Positions 55,079 to 63,642 of a stretch of 64,000 nucleotides of DNA are shown here, piece after piece. Made by a program: the position numbers and the translations under genes. The stretch is from Bosea vaviloviae (lineage in GTDB: Bacteria; Pseudomonadota; Alphaproteobacteria; Rhizobiales; Beijerinckiaceae), in contig NZ_CP017147.1 in NCBI RefSeq assembly GCF_001741865.1, forward strand, positions 4,269,001-4,333,000, in the 5' to 3' direction. The stretch's first letter is position 1; the number at the start of each line of letters is the position of its first letter. The notes beneath the pieces were generated by a model. That model did no database searches. It saw only the letters and a program-made list of their open reading frames with translations, and was not told where the DNA came from.

Positions 55079-55900
55079 TCATTGGCTCGCGGTGACGCCG
55101 CCATCGACGTAGACGATCTGGCCGGTCATGTAGCTGCCGGCCGGCGCCGCGAAGGTGATGATCTGGCCGACGACTTCGACCGGCTCGCCGATCCGACCGA
55201 GCGGATTGCGGTCGAGGATGAAATCGCGAAAGCCGTCGCGCTCAAGATGGGGGCGGATACGCTCGGACTGGATGAAGGTCGGCGCGACGCCGTTGACGGT
55301 GATGTTGTGCGGCGCGAGTTCCATCGCATGCTGCTTGACCAGCATGACGAGGCCACCTTTGGTGGCGCAATAGGCCGAGTAGCCGCGCCCGCGCAGCGCG
55401 AGTTGCGAGCGCACGGAGAGCAGGTGGATCTGCCGCCCGCCGCCGCCTTGCGAGATCTGGTGGCGTGCCACGGCCTGGGCCAGGAACATCGCCGATTTCA
55501 GATTGGTCTCGTAGACCGCGTCGAAGGCCTCCTCGGTGACGTCGAGCAGCGACTGCTCCCGCTGGACGCCGACGCAGTTGACCAGCACGTCGATGCCGCC
55601 CATGGCCTCGGCGGCGCGGTCGACGACCTCTGCGATCGCGGCTGGCCTGCGCGCATCGAGTTCGAAGCCGTAGGTGTCGACGCCAACGCAAGCCAGCTTT
55701 TGCGCAAGCGCGGCCGCCTTTCCGCCATTGGGGCCGGCGATGGCGCAATGGGCCCCGCGCCGCGTCAGCGCCATCGCGATCGCCTCGCCAAGTGCGCCGT
55801 AGCCGCCGGGCAGGAAGATGCGCAGGCCCTTGATGTCGAACAGCCTGTCCATCGCGTCGAGGTCGATCTGCGGGGTCAGATTGGTGGCCGGTTGGTTCAC
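55079..55900 (-). CDS. Short-chain dehydrogenase/reductase
   Basis: SDR-family oxidoreductase, 273 aa. The cofactor motif is FLPGGYGALGEAIAMAL (GGxGxLG rather than the classic TGxxxGIG). An NAG-like segment reads LVNCVGVQREQ, the catalytic Ser lies in LLSVRSQLALRGRG, and the catalytic Tyr-Lys in YSAYCATKGGLVMLV. NPLGRIGEPVEVVGQIITFAAPAGSYMTGQIVYVDGG closes the fold. It overlaps the ATPase-like gene by 4 bp. Expected to act on a hydroxy or keto group of the ligand carried by the Liv-type transporter. Confidence 0.92.
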   Translation of the reverse strand: MNQPATNLTPQIDLDAMDRLFDIKGLRIFLPGGYGALGEAIAMALTRRGAHCAIAGPNGGKAAALAQKLACVGVDTYGFELDARRPAAIAEVVDRAAEAMGGIDVLVNCVGVQREQSLLDVTEEAFDAVYETNLKSAMFLAQAVARHQISQGGGGRQIHLLSVRSQLALRGRGYSAYCATKGGLVMLVKQHAMELAPHNITVNGVAPTFIQSERIRPHLERDGFRDFILDRNPLGRIGEPVEVVGQIITFAAPAGSYMTGQIVYVDGGVTASQ

Positions 55901-56535
55901 GCGGCGTCCTCCACGGCGGCGCGTTCGGTCAGCAGGTTGCCGAGATAGGCGCGGGCCGGCTCGAAGGCGAGCAGCCCGGCATAGTCCGGCAGCGGCGTGA
56001 CGACGCCCTTGTTGACGAAGATGAAGCGCTCGCAGATCTCCTCGAGGATCTCGAGGTGGAAGCGCTCATTGGGATGGACGCAGAGGAAGACGAGCCGGCC
56101 CCCGGCTCGCAGCCGCCGGAAGAAATCCAGCATGAAGCCGATATAGCCATCCTGCGTGTTGAACTGCGGCTCGTCGAAGAGGTGGACCAGCGGGTAGTCG
56201 CTGCCGGCGCGGTCCATCAGCGCGTTGGGACGCAAAGACCGGAAATGCCGAACTTGGTAGGACTGGTGGTAGTGGATGGCGAGGCGGTCGCGCTCGTCGG
56301 TGCGGACACGGTGGATGTTGCGGCCGCAGACCTCGACCTTGCCGTCCGTTGGGCTGTTCGAGCCGGTGATCAGCTCGAACAGCGTCGTCTTGCCGGAGCC
56401 GTTGGGGCCCATCATGCCGACGATCGCCGGCTCTTCGATGCGGAAATCCGCGTCAAGCCGGAAGGTCGGCGTTCGGTCGAACCGGCCACGCGTGTAGATC
56501 TTTGACAGGTTACTGACGTCAAGCATGGCGCTCAT
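55897..56535 (-). CDS. Truncated ABC-type ATPase lacking the signature motif
   Basis: 212-aa protein, third ATPase of the Liv-type operon. Walker A is intact (GPNGSGKTT, about 43-51), a Q-loop-like HYHQSYQ lies at about 88-94, and a Walker B-like LVHLFDEP at about 116-123 and a histidine in LCVHPNERFHLE follow. Only about 25 residues separate Q-loop from Walker B, against roughly 70 in the LivF and LivG encoded next door. The helical subdomain and the LSGGQ signature are therefore absent. ATG 56535 is used; ATG 56526 is possible. It is intact and tightly coupled on both sides, so not obviously decaying. Function unknown. Confidence 0.85.
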   Translation of the reverse strand: MSAMLDVSNLSKIYTRGRFDRTPTFRLDADFRIEEPAIVGMMGPNGSGKTTLFELITGSNSPTDGKVEVCGRNIHRVRTDERDRLAIHYHQSYQVRHFRSLRPNALMDRAGSDYPLVHLFDEPQFNTQDGYIGFMLDFFRRLRAGGRLVFLCVHPNERFHLEILEEICERFIFVNKGVVTPLPDYAGLLAFEPARAYLGNLLTERAAVEDAA

Positions 56536-56536
56536 G

Positions 56537-57232
56537 TCACATTCCGATCAGGCGCTGGCGCCGGCAACTGTCGTCGAGTAGCGCGCGGGCCGGTCCCTCA
56601 TGGACGATCCGGCCGCGGTCCATGACGTAGGCGCGATCCGAGACCTCGAGCGCGGCGAGTGCGTTCTGCTCGACGATCAGGACGGAGATGCCCTCGGCCT
56701 TGAGGCGGCGCACCGTCGACAGCACGTCCTGGACGATCTTGGGCGCGAGACCCTGGCTCGGCTCGTCGAGCAGGACGAGGCCCGGTGAGCCGAGCAGCGC
56801 CCGCGAGATCGCGACCATCTGCATCTCGCCGCCCGAGAGGTTCTCGCATTCGCGCGGCATCAGATGCTCCAGCGCCGAGAAGATCGAGAACATCTCGCTG
56901 ACCTGCCAGGAGCGGAAACGGGTCTTGCGCATGCCGATCTGCAGGTTGCGCGCGACGGTCAGCGTCGGGAAGACGCGGCGGTCATCTGGCACCCAGCCGA
57001 TGCCCATGGCCGAGATGCGATGAGTCGGGTGCTTGGTAATGTCCTGCCCGTCGAAATGGATCTGCCCGCGCCGCGGCGGCGTCAGCCCCAGGATCGAGCG
57101 GATGGTCGTCGTCTTGCCGGCGCCATTGGCGCCGAGCAGCGAGACGACCTCAGCTTCGCCGACCCGCAGCGAGGTGCCAAACAGGGCCTGCGTCTCGCCG
57201 TAGAAGGTTTCGATGTCGCGGACCTCAAGCAT
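56537..57232 (-). CDS. livF: Branched-chain amino acid-type ABC transporter ATPase LivF
   Basis: Cytoplasmic ATPase of a HAAT-family importer, 231 aa from ATG 57232. Walker A GANGAGKTT, Q-loop region GWVPDDRRVFPTLTVARNL, signature LSGGEMQMVAISRAL, Walker B LVLLDEPSQGL and H-switch region SVLIVEQNALAALEVSDRAYVM are all intact. It overlaps the end of livG by 8 bp. The frame is open 16 codons further up but overlaps livG more deeply. Confidence 0.93.
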   Translation of the reverse strand: MLEVRDIETFYGETQALFGTSLRVGEAEVVSLLGANGAGKTTTIRSILGLTPPRRGQIHFDGQDITKHPTHRISAMGIGWVPDDRRVFPTLTVARNLQIGMRKTRFRSWQVSEMFSIFSALEHLMPRECENLSGGEMQMVAISRALLGSPGLVLLDEPSQGLAPKIVQDVLSTVRRLKAEGISVLIVEQNALAALEVSDRAYVMDRGRIVHEGPARALLDDSCRRQRLIGM

Positions 57233-57974
57233 GGGTCGCCTCCGCCAATGTCGAGCGCCGCACCCATTTGTTGTCGCCAAGCTGTGCTGGCGTGCCCTCG
57301 GCGATGACCTGGCCCCAGTGGATCACCGAGATCTTGTCGGCGAGCTCGAACAGGAAGCGCATGTCGTGCTCGATCATCACGATCGTGTAACGCTCGCGCA
57401 GCCGCTTCACGAGCAGAGCGAGGCGCCGCGTCGCCTCGGCACCGAGGCCCGATGTCGGCTCGTCCAGGAAGAGGATGCGAGGCTCGGCCGCGACGGCGAC
57501 GGCGATCTCAAGCGCGCGGCGATCGCCATAGCTGAGCGAGGCCGCGGCGTCCCAGGCCCGCGCGGCAAGGCCGACCTGATCGAGCACGGCCAGCGCCCGG
57601 TCGATCAGGACGCTGTCCGAGAACACCGCCGACATGGCGTGAAGACGGCGCCTCCGGAAGGCCGGCAGCGCCAGCATGACGTTCTCGATGACGACCGTAT
57701 CGTCGAAGAGGTTCATCAGCTGGAAGGAGCGCGAGACGCCCATCCGGGCGATGCGCTGAGGCGGCAAGCCCGAGATCCGCTGCCCATCGAACACGACCTC
57801 GCCGCGATCCGGCCGGTGCTGGCCGGTCAGGACATGGAAGCAGGTCGACTTGCCGGCGCCGTTGGGGCCCATGATGCCGCTGACCTGGCCTGCCTCGAAA
57901 GACAGCGAGATATTCTCCAGCACGACGCGCGAGCCGAAGCGCTTGTGGATATTGCGGGCCTCAAACAGCGCCAT
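57225..57974 (-). CDS. livG: Branched-chain amino acid-type ABC transporter ATPase LivG
   Basis: Second conventional ATPase of the importer, 249 aa from ATG 57974. It has Walker A GPNGAGKST, Q-loop SRSFQLMNLFDDTVV, the LivG-style signature LSYGDRRALEIAVAVA, Walker B ILFLDEPTSGLG and IEHDMRFLFELADKISV. The longer open frame upstream is antisense to, or overlaps, livM. Its ATG overlaps the livM stop (TGATG), showing translational coupling. Confidence 0.93.
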   Translation of the reverse strand: MALFEARNIHKRFGSRVVLENISLSFEAGQVSGIMGPNGAGKSTCFHVLTGQHRPDRGEVVFDGQRISGLPPQRIARMGVSRSFQLMNLFDDTVVIENVMLALPAFRRRRLHAMSAVFSDSVLIDRALAVLDQVGLAARAWDAAASLSYGDRRALEIAVAVAAEPRILFLDEPTSGLGAEATRRLALLVKRLRERYTIVMIEHDMRFLFELADKISVIHWGQVIAEGTPAQLGDNKWVRRSTLAEATHA

Positions 57975-59002
57975 CACGCGGCCTCCGTCGCGGGGACGGC
58001 GACGGCGCCAGGCTGGCGCGGCGGGCTGCGCCGCAACAGGCCGTGCAACATGCCCGCCAGCCCTTCGGGCCGCAGCATGACCATCGCCATGAAAATCAGG
58101 CCGTACCAGAGCAGCCAGGTCTCGGTCAGGCCGCCCAGGACATCCCGGGCGACGAAGTAGAAGATCACGCCCAGCACCGGGCCCCAGAAGCTGACGAGGC
58201 CGCCGCCGACGAGGACCATCATCACGATGAGGCCCGACTGATGCAGGCTCATCACATCGGGATAGGCGCTCTGCTGGGCCATCGCGAGCAGGCTTCCGGC
58301 TAGGCCGGCGATCATCGCGGAGAGTGTGAAGACGGCCCATTTGAAGCGCCAGACGTCGTAGCCGACGAAGCGCGCGCGGGTCTCGTTCTGGCGGATAGCC
58401 TGCAGCACGCGGCCGAAGGGCGAGTTCGCCAGCCGCCAGCAGAGCACGACCACGATCATCAGCAGCACTGCCGCGAAGTAGAACAGCGCAGGGTTGCCGG
58501 TGAGCGCGACCTGCCAAGGCCCGAGCGTCAGCGGCGGGCGCGGAATGCCGAGCAGCCCGTCCTCGCCGCCGGTGACGCTATGGAGCTTCATGGCGAGAAA
58601 CCAGAAGATCTGGCCGAAGCCGATCGTCAACAGCGCGTAGTAGATGCCGCGGCGGTGGGAGAGGAATGCCCCAACAAGGGCGCCTGCGACCCCGGCCGCC
58701 AGCACGGCCGCCAGGAGGCCGCCCCAGAGGCTGACCGCGACATGGTGCTGGAACAGCCCGAAGGCATAGGCGCCGATGCCGAGATAGGCGCCATGGCCGA
58801 AGGAGTGCAGCCCGGCATAGCCGAAGAGCAGGTTGAACCCGAGCGCGAAGATGATCCAGATCGCGATCTCGATGCCGAGATACTGGTAGAGCCCGATTGC
58901 GGGCAGCAGGTTCGGCGCAGCCAGCAGCAGCAGAGCGAGCACGATTATTGGTGGCGTGATCCAGGCCGATGGGCGGGCGGGGATGTCCGAGAGCGAGATC
59001 AT
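57974..59002 (-). CDS. livM: Branched-chain amino acid-type ABC transporter permease LivM
   Basis: Inner-membrane permease of the HAAT importer, 342 aa with about 9-10 hydrophobic segments. Family blocks: FALGFNLLFGYAGLHSFGHGAYLGIGAYA, LSHRRGIYYALLTIGFGQIFWF, RLANSPFGRVLQAIRQNETRARFVGYDV and GGGLVSFWGPVLGVIFYFVARD. It starts 5 bp after livH and overlaps livG by one base. Confidence 0.93.
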   Translation of the reverse strand: MISLSDIPARPSAWITPPIIVLALLLLAAPNLLPAIGLYQYLGIEIAIWIIFALGFNLLFGYAGLHSFGHGAYLGIGAYAFGLFQHHVAVSLWGGLLAAVLAAGVAGALVGAFLSHRRGIYYALLTIGFGQIFWFLAMKLHSVTGGEDGLLGIPRPPLTLGPWQVALTGNPALFYFAAVLLMIVVVLCWRLANSPFGRVLQAIRQNETRARFVGYDVWRFKWAVFTLSAMIAGLAGSLLAMAQQSAYPDVMSLHQSGLIVMMVLVGGGLVSFWGPVLGVIFYFVARDVLGGLTETWLLWYGLIFMAMVMLRPEGLAGMLHGLLRRSPPRQPGAVAVPATEAA

Positions 59003-59006
59003 GGCG

Positions 59007-59927
59007 TCAATTTTCCAGGGCGCTCTTGCGGCCGAGCAGTCCGCGGCTACGGAAGCCGAGGATCGCGATCAGAAGCAGGTACATCGACATCGTCGACCAG
59101 GCGGCCGCATAGGCACCGGTGATTCCGATGGCGAGGCCGACCAGCAGGGCCGCGATGACAGCGCCCCAGAAGCTGCCGACGCCGCCGATGACGATGATGA
59201 GGAAGGCCGGGATGACGATGTCGACGCCGACATGCGGACGCAGGCCCCAGATCGGCACCATCACCACGCCGGCGAGCCCCGCCAGCGCGGCGCCGAACCC
59301 AAAGACCAAAAGCCTGAGCCTGGCGAGATCGTAGCCGAGCGCGCGGACCATCTCGCTGTCATGCGCACCGGCCTTGATCACGGCCCCAGCCGAGGTGCGC
59401 TCCAGGAAGAGCCAGACGGCGGCGATGGCGACGATACTGAAGCCGGATGCGAAAAAGCGGTAGGTCGAGAAGATCATGCCGTTCAGCAGGAAAGCGCCGT
59501 TGATCGCCTGGGGCAAAGCGAGATTCTGCTCGCCCGTGCCCCACACCAGCCGGATCAACTCCTCGACCACGAGAGCGGCGCCGAAGGTCAGCAGTAGGCC
59601 GTAGAGCGGCGGCTTGCCATAGGTCGGGCGCAGGCAGAGCTCGAGCAGCATGCCGGCCAGTCCCGCAAGCGCCGGCCCGATCGCGAGCGCGAGCACATAG
59701 CGCAGGCCGAGCGGCAGGCTCAGCCACCACGCGCCGAAGGGCGTGCTCGAAAACCAGCTGCCTGCGATCACCGTTAGCGCGAAATAGGCGCCAAGCGCGA
59801 ACAGCGAGCCATGGGCGAGATTGATCACCTCCATCACACCCACGATCAGCGTGAAGCCAAGCGCGATGAGGGCGAAGAGCAGGCCCAGCGTCAGGCCATT
59901 GATGAGATGAGGCAGAAGATCGATCAT
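59007..59927 (-). CDS. livH: Branched-chain amino acid-type ABC transporter permease LivH
   Basis: Inner-membrane permease, 306 aa, about 8 hydrophobic segments. It begins LLPHLINGLTLGLLFALIALGFTLIVGVMEVINLAHGSLFALGAYF, the hallmark LivH start, and continues with RPTYGKPPLYGLLLTFGAALVVEELIRLVWG and FLIIVIGGVGSFWGAVIAALLVG. Follows the binding-protein gene by 66 bp and precedes livM by 4 bp. Confidence 0.93.
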   Translation of the reverse strand: MIDLLPHLINGLTLGLLFALIALGFTLIVGVMEVINLAHGSLFALGAYFALTVIAGSWFSSTPFGAWWLSLPLGLRYVLALAIGPALAGLAGMLLELCLRPTYGKPPLYGLLLTFGAALVVEELIRLVWGTGEQNLALPQAINGAFLLNGMIFSTYRFFASGFSIVAIAAVWLFLERTSAGAVIKAGAHDSEMVRALGYDLARLRLLVFGFGAALAGLAGVVMVPIWGLRPHVGVDIVIPAFLIIVIGGVGSFWGAVIAALLVGLAIGITGAYAAAWSTMSMYLLLIAILGFRSRGLLGRKSALEN

Positions 59928-59993
59928 GCGTCGTCCGTCCTGGTGCGGTGGCGCGCTCCGCGGCCGCGTGCGGGCCGCGGATGGCAGGACGGG

Positions 59994-61283
59994 TCAGGCG
60001 TCGAAGGACGGTGTCTTGTCGTAGGGCTCCAGCTTGCAGAGCTTGGCGGAGTCCGTGTCGCGCACGTCGTCCGGCTTGGCATGGCTCAGGATCTCGAAGA
60101 GATCGTCCTTCTCTTTCGCCGCGCGGTTGGCGGTTGCGAGGTAGATGGTCTGCTGGACCTGATGGGTTTCGGCGTCGATCGTCGCATCGAAATGCTGCAT
60201 GCGGTCCCTGGCCGGCATCTTGTGGCCCTCGAGCGCCTTGATCACAGCGATGTTGTTGGTCGTGCCGGCCCGCTCGATGGCGCCAAGAAGCTCCCGGATC
60301 GACATGTAGCCATTGTAGAAGACGTTGCCGGGCGAGCGCATGGCGGTCTCGGGATACATCGTCTGGTAGCGCTTGACGAAATCGGCCACGCCCGGAAGAT
60401 CGAGGCGATAATACCAGGTGGTGCCGAAGACGCCGAAGAGGTTGTCGACCGGCAGGCCGTAGACGTCGTCCCAATCCTGCTGACTGTTGATCCAGGCCGG
60501 CTTGTCGCCCATGCCGAGCTGCGCAACCTGCTGGCGCATCGCCTTCTGGTCATCGCCGCCGATCGCTGCGGAGATGACGCCGGGCTTGCGCTGCTGCACC
60601 TTCAGCAAGGCCGAGGTGAAGTCGCGTGTGCCCTGCGGGATCAGCACCTCCTCGATGACCTTGCCGCCATACTCCTTCAGCAGGGACTTGGTCGCCGCGG
60701 CGGTGTCGTGGCCCCAGACATAATCGTTGGTCAGGAGCATCCAGTCGGGCCCGAAGCGCTCGATCGCGCTCTTGACCGCAGCCTTGGCGAAGTTGGTGCC
60801 GTTGCCATCGAAGACGAACTTGACGCGGTGGCAGTTCTGGCCGGCCTCGGTCGGCGAGGACGAGTTCGTGTTGATGTAGATCACGCCGTATTTCTGGGCG
60901 ACCTGGCTGATCGCGTTGGCCACGCCGGAATGGACCGCGCCGACGAGGAAACCGCATTGCTCGCGGCTGATCATGCGCTCGGCCACACGACTGCCGGTCG
61001 CGGCGGTGGTTTCTGTATCGATGTGCACGAACTCGATCTTGCGGCCGAGCACGCCGCCGCGCTCATTGGCCTCGGAGATCGCCATCATCATGCCGCGCTT
61101 GTCGCTGGCCCCGGAGTTGGCGTACTGGCCGCTAGCATCGGCTGTGATGCCGATCCGGATCGGCTTGGACGCGCCCTGCGCCCAGACGCGATTGTGCTTC
61201 CACGGGCCGGCAAACAGCGAAACGGCGCTCCCGGCGGCGGCCGCGCCGAGAATGGCGCGCCGCGTAATCCTGATCTTCGACAT
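59994..61283 (-). CDS. ABC transporter substrate-binding protein (LivK-like, Tat signal)
   Basis: Periplasmic binding protein of the leucine-binding (Peripla_BP_6) family, 429 aa from ATG 61283. A twin-arginine leader (ITRRAILGAAAAGSAVSLFAG) suggests Tat export. The mature part has IRIGITADASGQYANSGASDKRGMMMAISEANERGG, VAERMISREQCGFLVGAVHSG, MLLTNDYVWGHDTAAATKSLL and GNVFYNGYMSIRELLGAIERAG. Longer than amino-acid LivK, as in amide- or aromatic-acid-binding members. First gene of the eight-gene operon; transcribed away from rpiR. Confidence 0.9.
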   Translation of the reverse strand: MSKIRITRRAILGAAAAGSAVSLFAGPWKHNRVWAQGASKPIRIGITADASGQYANSGASDKRGMMMAISEANERGGVLGRKIEFVHIDTETTAATGSRVAERMISREQCGFLVGAVHSGVANAISQVAQKYGVIYINTNSSSPTEAGQNCHRVKFVFDGNGTNFAKAAVKSAIERFGPDWMLLTNDYVWGHDTAAATKSLLKEYGGKVIEEVLIPQGTRDFTSALLKVQQRKPGVISAAIGGDDQKAMRQQVAQLGMGDKPAWINSQQDWDDVYGLPVDNLFGVFGTTWYYRLDLPGVADFVKRYQTMYPETAMRSPGNVFYNGYMSIRELLGAIERAGTTNNIAVIKALEGHKMPARDRMQHFDATIDAETHQVQQTIYLATANRAAKEKDDLFEILSHAKPDDVRDTDSAKLCKLEPYDKTPSFDA

Positions 61284-61342
61284 CGACGCTCTCCCCAAGA
61301 GGGACGGGTTCTGGCCCGTCTTCACGCTTCGGTTGGATAACC

Positions 61343-61459
61343 GAATGAATTTTCAAAGAGCATGAATATTCGTTTTATATCTGTCAACCCTCTTTGAAAG
61401 AGAATGCTTTTCCTCCCCTACCTGGCACGCTATAGAGCAGAATGAACGAAAATTCATTC
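61343..61459. promoter_or_regulatory. Nested inverted repeats in the rpiR-liv divergent control region
   Basis: Two perfect dyads bracket the divergent promoters: GAATGAATTTTC (61343-61354) pairs with 61448-61459, inside the first codons of rpiR, and TTTCAAAGAG (61351-61360) pairs with CTCTTTGAAA (61390-61399). GAATATTC (61363-61370) is also palindromic. The region is AT-rich. Likely RpiR operators permitting repression of both directions, possibly by looping between sites about 100 bp apart. Confidence 0.6.
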
Positions 61460-62305
61460 AAGAACGCCGACCAAGCTATCGCGGACATGCCCAAAGGCGC
61501 CGGCCAGGAGACCTTCGAGGCGCTTCGCCAGCGCATCCGCAACCGTTTCGAGCAGCTCAGCCCACATCTTCAGCGCATCGCGCGGGCTGCGCTCGAACAG
61601 CCCAACAACTTCGCCTTGCAGACCGTCGTCACCATCGCCGGCGAACTGAACATCCAGCCATCGACGCTGATCCGTTTCGCCAAGGAATTCGGCTACAGCG
61701 GCTTCTCCGAGATGCAGCGCATTTTCCGCCATCGCTTGATCGAGGGCGCTCCGGGGGCGCGCGAGGAGGTCTACGCCAAGCAGGTGGCGCCGGGGCTGGC
61801 CGCTGATTTCGGGGCACTGCTCGACGACAGCATCGACGCCCTGATCGCCTCGCTCGAAGACCTCCGCCGAACCATTTCGCCCGAGGCGCTGGCCCGGGCG
61901 ACGACGATGCTGCGGCAGGCTGACCATATCTACATCGCGGGCTTGCGTCGCTCGCGCCCGATCGCGAGCTATCTTGCCTATGGGCTGACGCGGTCCGAAC
62001 GCCCGTGCAGCCTACTGGATTTCGGCAGTGGCATGGCGGCCGAACAGATCGCCGCCATGCGGCCAACTGATCTCCTGGTCGCTATCGCCTTCACGCCGTA
62101 TACGCAGGCCGTGGTCGACATCACGCTCGACACGTATCTGAGCGGAAAGCGCATTCTCGCTCTGACGGACGTGCCGGAAAGTCCTCTCGCACGCCATGCG
62201 GAGCTGGTTTTCTTCGTCGACAACTCCGTCACGAGCCAGTTCAGGCCGATTTCCGGAGCCATCGCCCTGGCGCAGACATTGATCACTGGACTTGGGAAGA
62301 CCTGA
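61442..62305 (+). CDS. RpiR-family transcriptional regulator
   Basis: RpiR/HexR-type regulator, 287 aa. The N-terminal helix-turn-helix region reads LRQRIRNRFEQLSPHLQRIARAALEQPNNFALQTVVTIAGELNIQPSTLIRFAKEFGYSGFSEM (about 27-92). A SIS domain follows (ADHIYIAGLRRSRPIASYLAYGL, DLLVAIAFTPYTQAVVDI, GKRILALTDVPESPLARHAEL). SIS domains usually sense phosphosugars, so the effector may be a sugar-phosphate-like metabolite rather than an amino acid. It diverges from the Liv-type operon and probably controls it and itself. Confidence 0.93.
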   Translation: MNENSFKNADQAIADMPKGAGQETFEALRQRIRNRFEQLSPHLQRIARAALEQPNNFALQTVVTIAGELNIQPSTLIRFAKEFGYSGFSEMQRIFRHRLIEGAPGAREEVYAKQVAPGLAADFGALLDDSIDALIASLEDLRRTISPEALARATTMLRQADHIYIAGLRRSRPIASYLAYGLTRSERPCSLLDFGSGMAAEQIAAMRPTDLLVAIAFTPYTQAVVDITLDTYLSGKRILALTDVPESPLARHAELVFFVDNSVTSQFRPISGAIALAQTLITGLGKT

Positions 62306-62363
62306 CGCCTGACCTAGAGGCTGTTTCAGCCTGCCTCGGTCGCGGCTAAGCCGCCTGCGCAAC

Positions 62364-62391
62364 GCTTCCCTCGCCCCCTGATCAGGGAAGC
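62364..62391. terminator. Short hairpin downstream of rpiR
   Basis: GCTTCCCT (62364-62371) pairs with AGGGAAGC (62384-62391) around a 12-nt loop, about 60 bp after the rpiR stop. Weak terminator candidate without a T-run. The rest of the 62306-62557 spacer has no feature I can identify. Confidence 0.4.
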
Positions 62392-62557
62392 TGCCTCGAT
62401 CTCGAACTCACGTCCAAACCTGCTTGGCTGCTCGCTGAACGGCTCCTCGGCTTTCGCGGCCTTCGACAGCTCTTCCAAAACGTTTCGGATGGCATTATCC
62501 TGCTTCGCAGGCTGAGATCGGGATCCGTCGCTCTCAACCGAAAGGCAGAGGCGGCTG

Positions 62558-63565
62558 ATGAGTTCGTTGCGCGAATTGGCGCGGATGCTGGGGTTGTCGA
62601 TCACGACCGTGTCGCGGGCGCTCGACGGCTATGGCGATGTCGCAGTCGCCACACGCGAGCGTGTGCTCGCCGCGGCAGAGACGACGGGCTATCGGCCAAA
62701 CTCGGCTGCCCGACGGTTGCGGCGCGGGCTCACCGAGATCGTCACCATGGTGCTCCCGGCCGAGCCCGGCCATTTCAACGAACCGCTCTATATCGAGCTG
62801 CTGAGATCGACCGGCGAACGGCTCGCCCAGCAAGGCTACGATCTGACGCTGATCGCCGCCCTGCCCGGCCCCGACGAACTCAAGACCTATCGCCGCCTCA
62901 TCGAGGGCCGGCGCACCGACGCGATCATCGTCGTCCGGACCCGGCGCGAGGATGCGCGCCTGCGCTATCTCACCGATATCGGCTTCCCCTTCGTCGCGAT
63001 GGGGCGCAGCGATTTCGCCGAGCCTTATGCCTATGTCGATGGTGATGGCGAAGCCGCCTTCCATGACGCCGCCTTGCGGTTGACCGGTCTCGGCCATCGC
63101 AGGATCGGCCATCTCGCCGCGCCATCCGCCTTCACCTTCGCGCATCTCCGCCGCAGCGGTTTCGCCCGCGCCATGCGCGAGGCTGGACTTCCCAGTGAGA
63201 TCATCGAGGACAGTGCGACCGAGGCCGGCGGCTATCGTGCGGCAGGCGTCATGCTGACGCAGGCGGAGCCGCCGAGCGCCCTGCTCTGCGCCACCGACAG
63301 CATGGCGCTGGGCGCAATGCGCGCCGTGCGCGAGCGGGGTCTCGTGGCCGGGCGCGACATCGCGATCATCGGCCACGACAACATCCCGGCAGCCGCGTTC
63401 TCCGATCCGGCGCTCGCGACCATGGAATTGCCGATCGCTGCGACGGGCCGCCGCCTCGCCGAAATGGCGCTGGCGCGCATCGGCGGCGCCGATCCGCGCG
63501 ACATGACCGAGATCAACCCGGTCGAGTTCATCCCACGCGCATCCCTCGGGGAGGCGCGCGGCTGA
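62558..63565 (+). CDS. LacI-family transcriptional regulator
   Basis: LacI/GalR-type regulator, 335 aa. The helix-turn-helix begins at residue 2 (SSLRELARMLGLSITTVSRALDGYGDV) with hinge YRPNSAARRLRRGLTEIVTMVL. The effector domain shows DAIIVVRTRREDARLRYL, FVAMGRSDFAEPYAYVDGDGEAA, GHRRIGHLAAPSAFTFAHLRRSGF and LLCATDSMALGAMRAVRERG. It lies upstream of, and in line with, a second solute-binding protein gene. Control of that importer is inferred. Confidence 0.93.
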   Translation: MSSLRELARMLGLSITTVSRALDGYGDVAVATRERVLAAAETTGYRPNSAARRLRRGLTEIVTMVLPAEPGHFNEPLYIELLRSTGERLAQQGYDLTLIAALPGPDELKTYRRLIEGRRTDAIIVVRTRREDARLRYLTDIGFPFVAMGRSDFAEPYAYVDGDGEAAFHDAALRLTGLGHRRIGHLAAPSAFTFAHLRRSGFARAMREAGLPSEIIEDSATEAGGYRAAGVMLTQAEPPSALLCATDSMALGAMRAVRERGLVAGRDIAIIGHDNIPAAAFSDPALATMELPIAATGRRLAEMALARIGGADPRDMTEINPVEFIPRASLGEARG

Positions 63566-63642
63566 CCCATCACGGAAGGCGCGGGCCTCTCGCAGCCGCC
63601 GCTTCCGACGCCAACCAAAGCAAGCGAGCCAGGGAGGAAGCC

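Noticed and set aside
59811..61340. 509-codon open frame on the plus strand
   Set aside because: Antisense to the LivK-like binding protein. No protein-like domain, and it crosses the promoter region.
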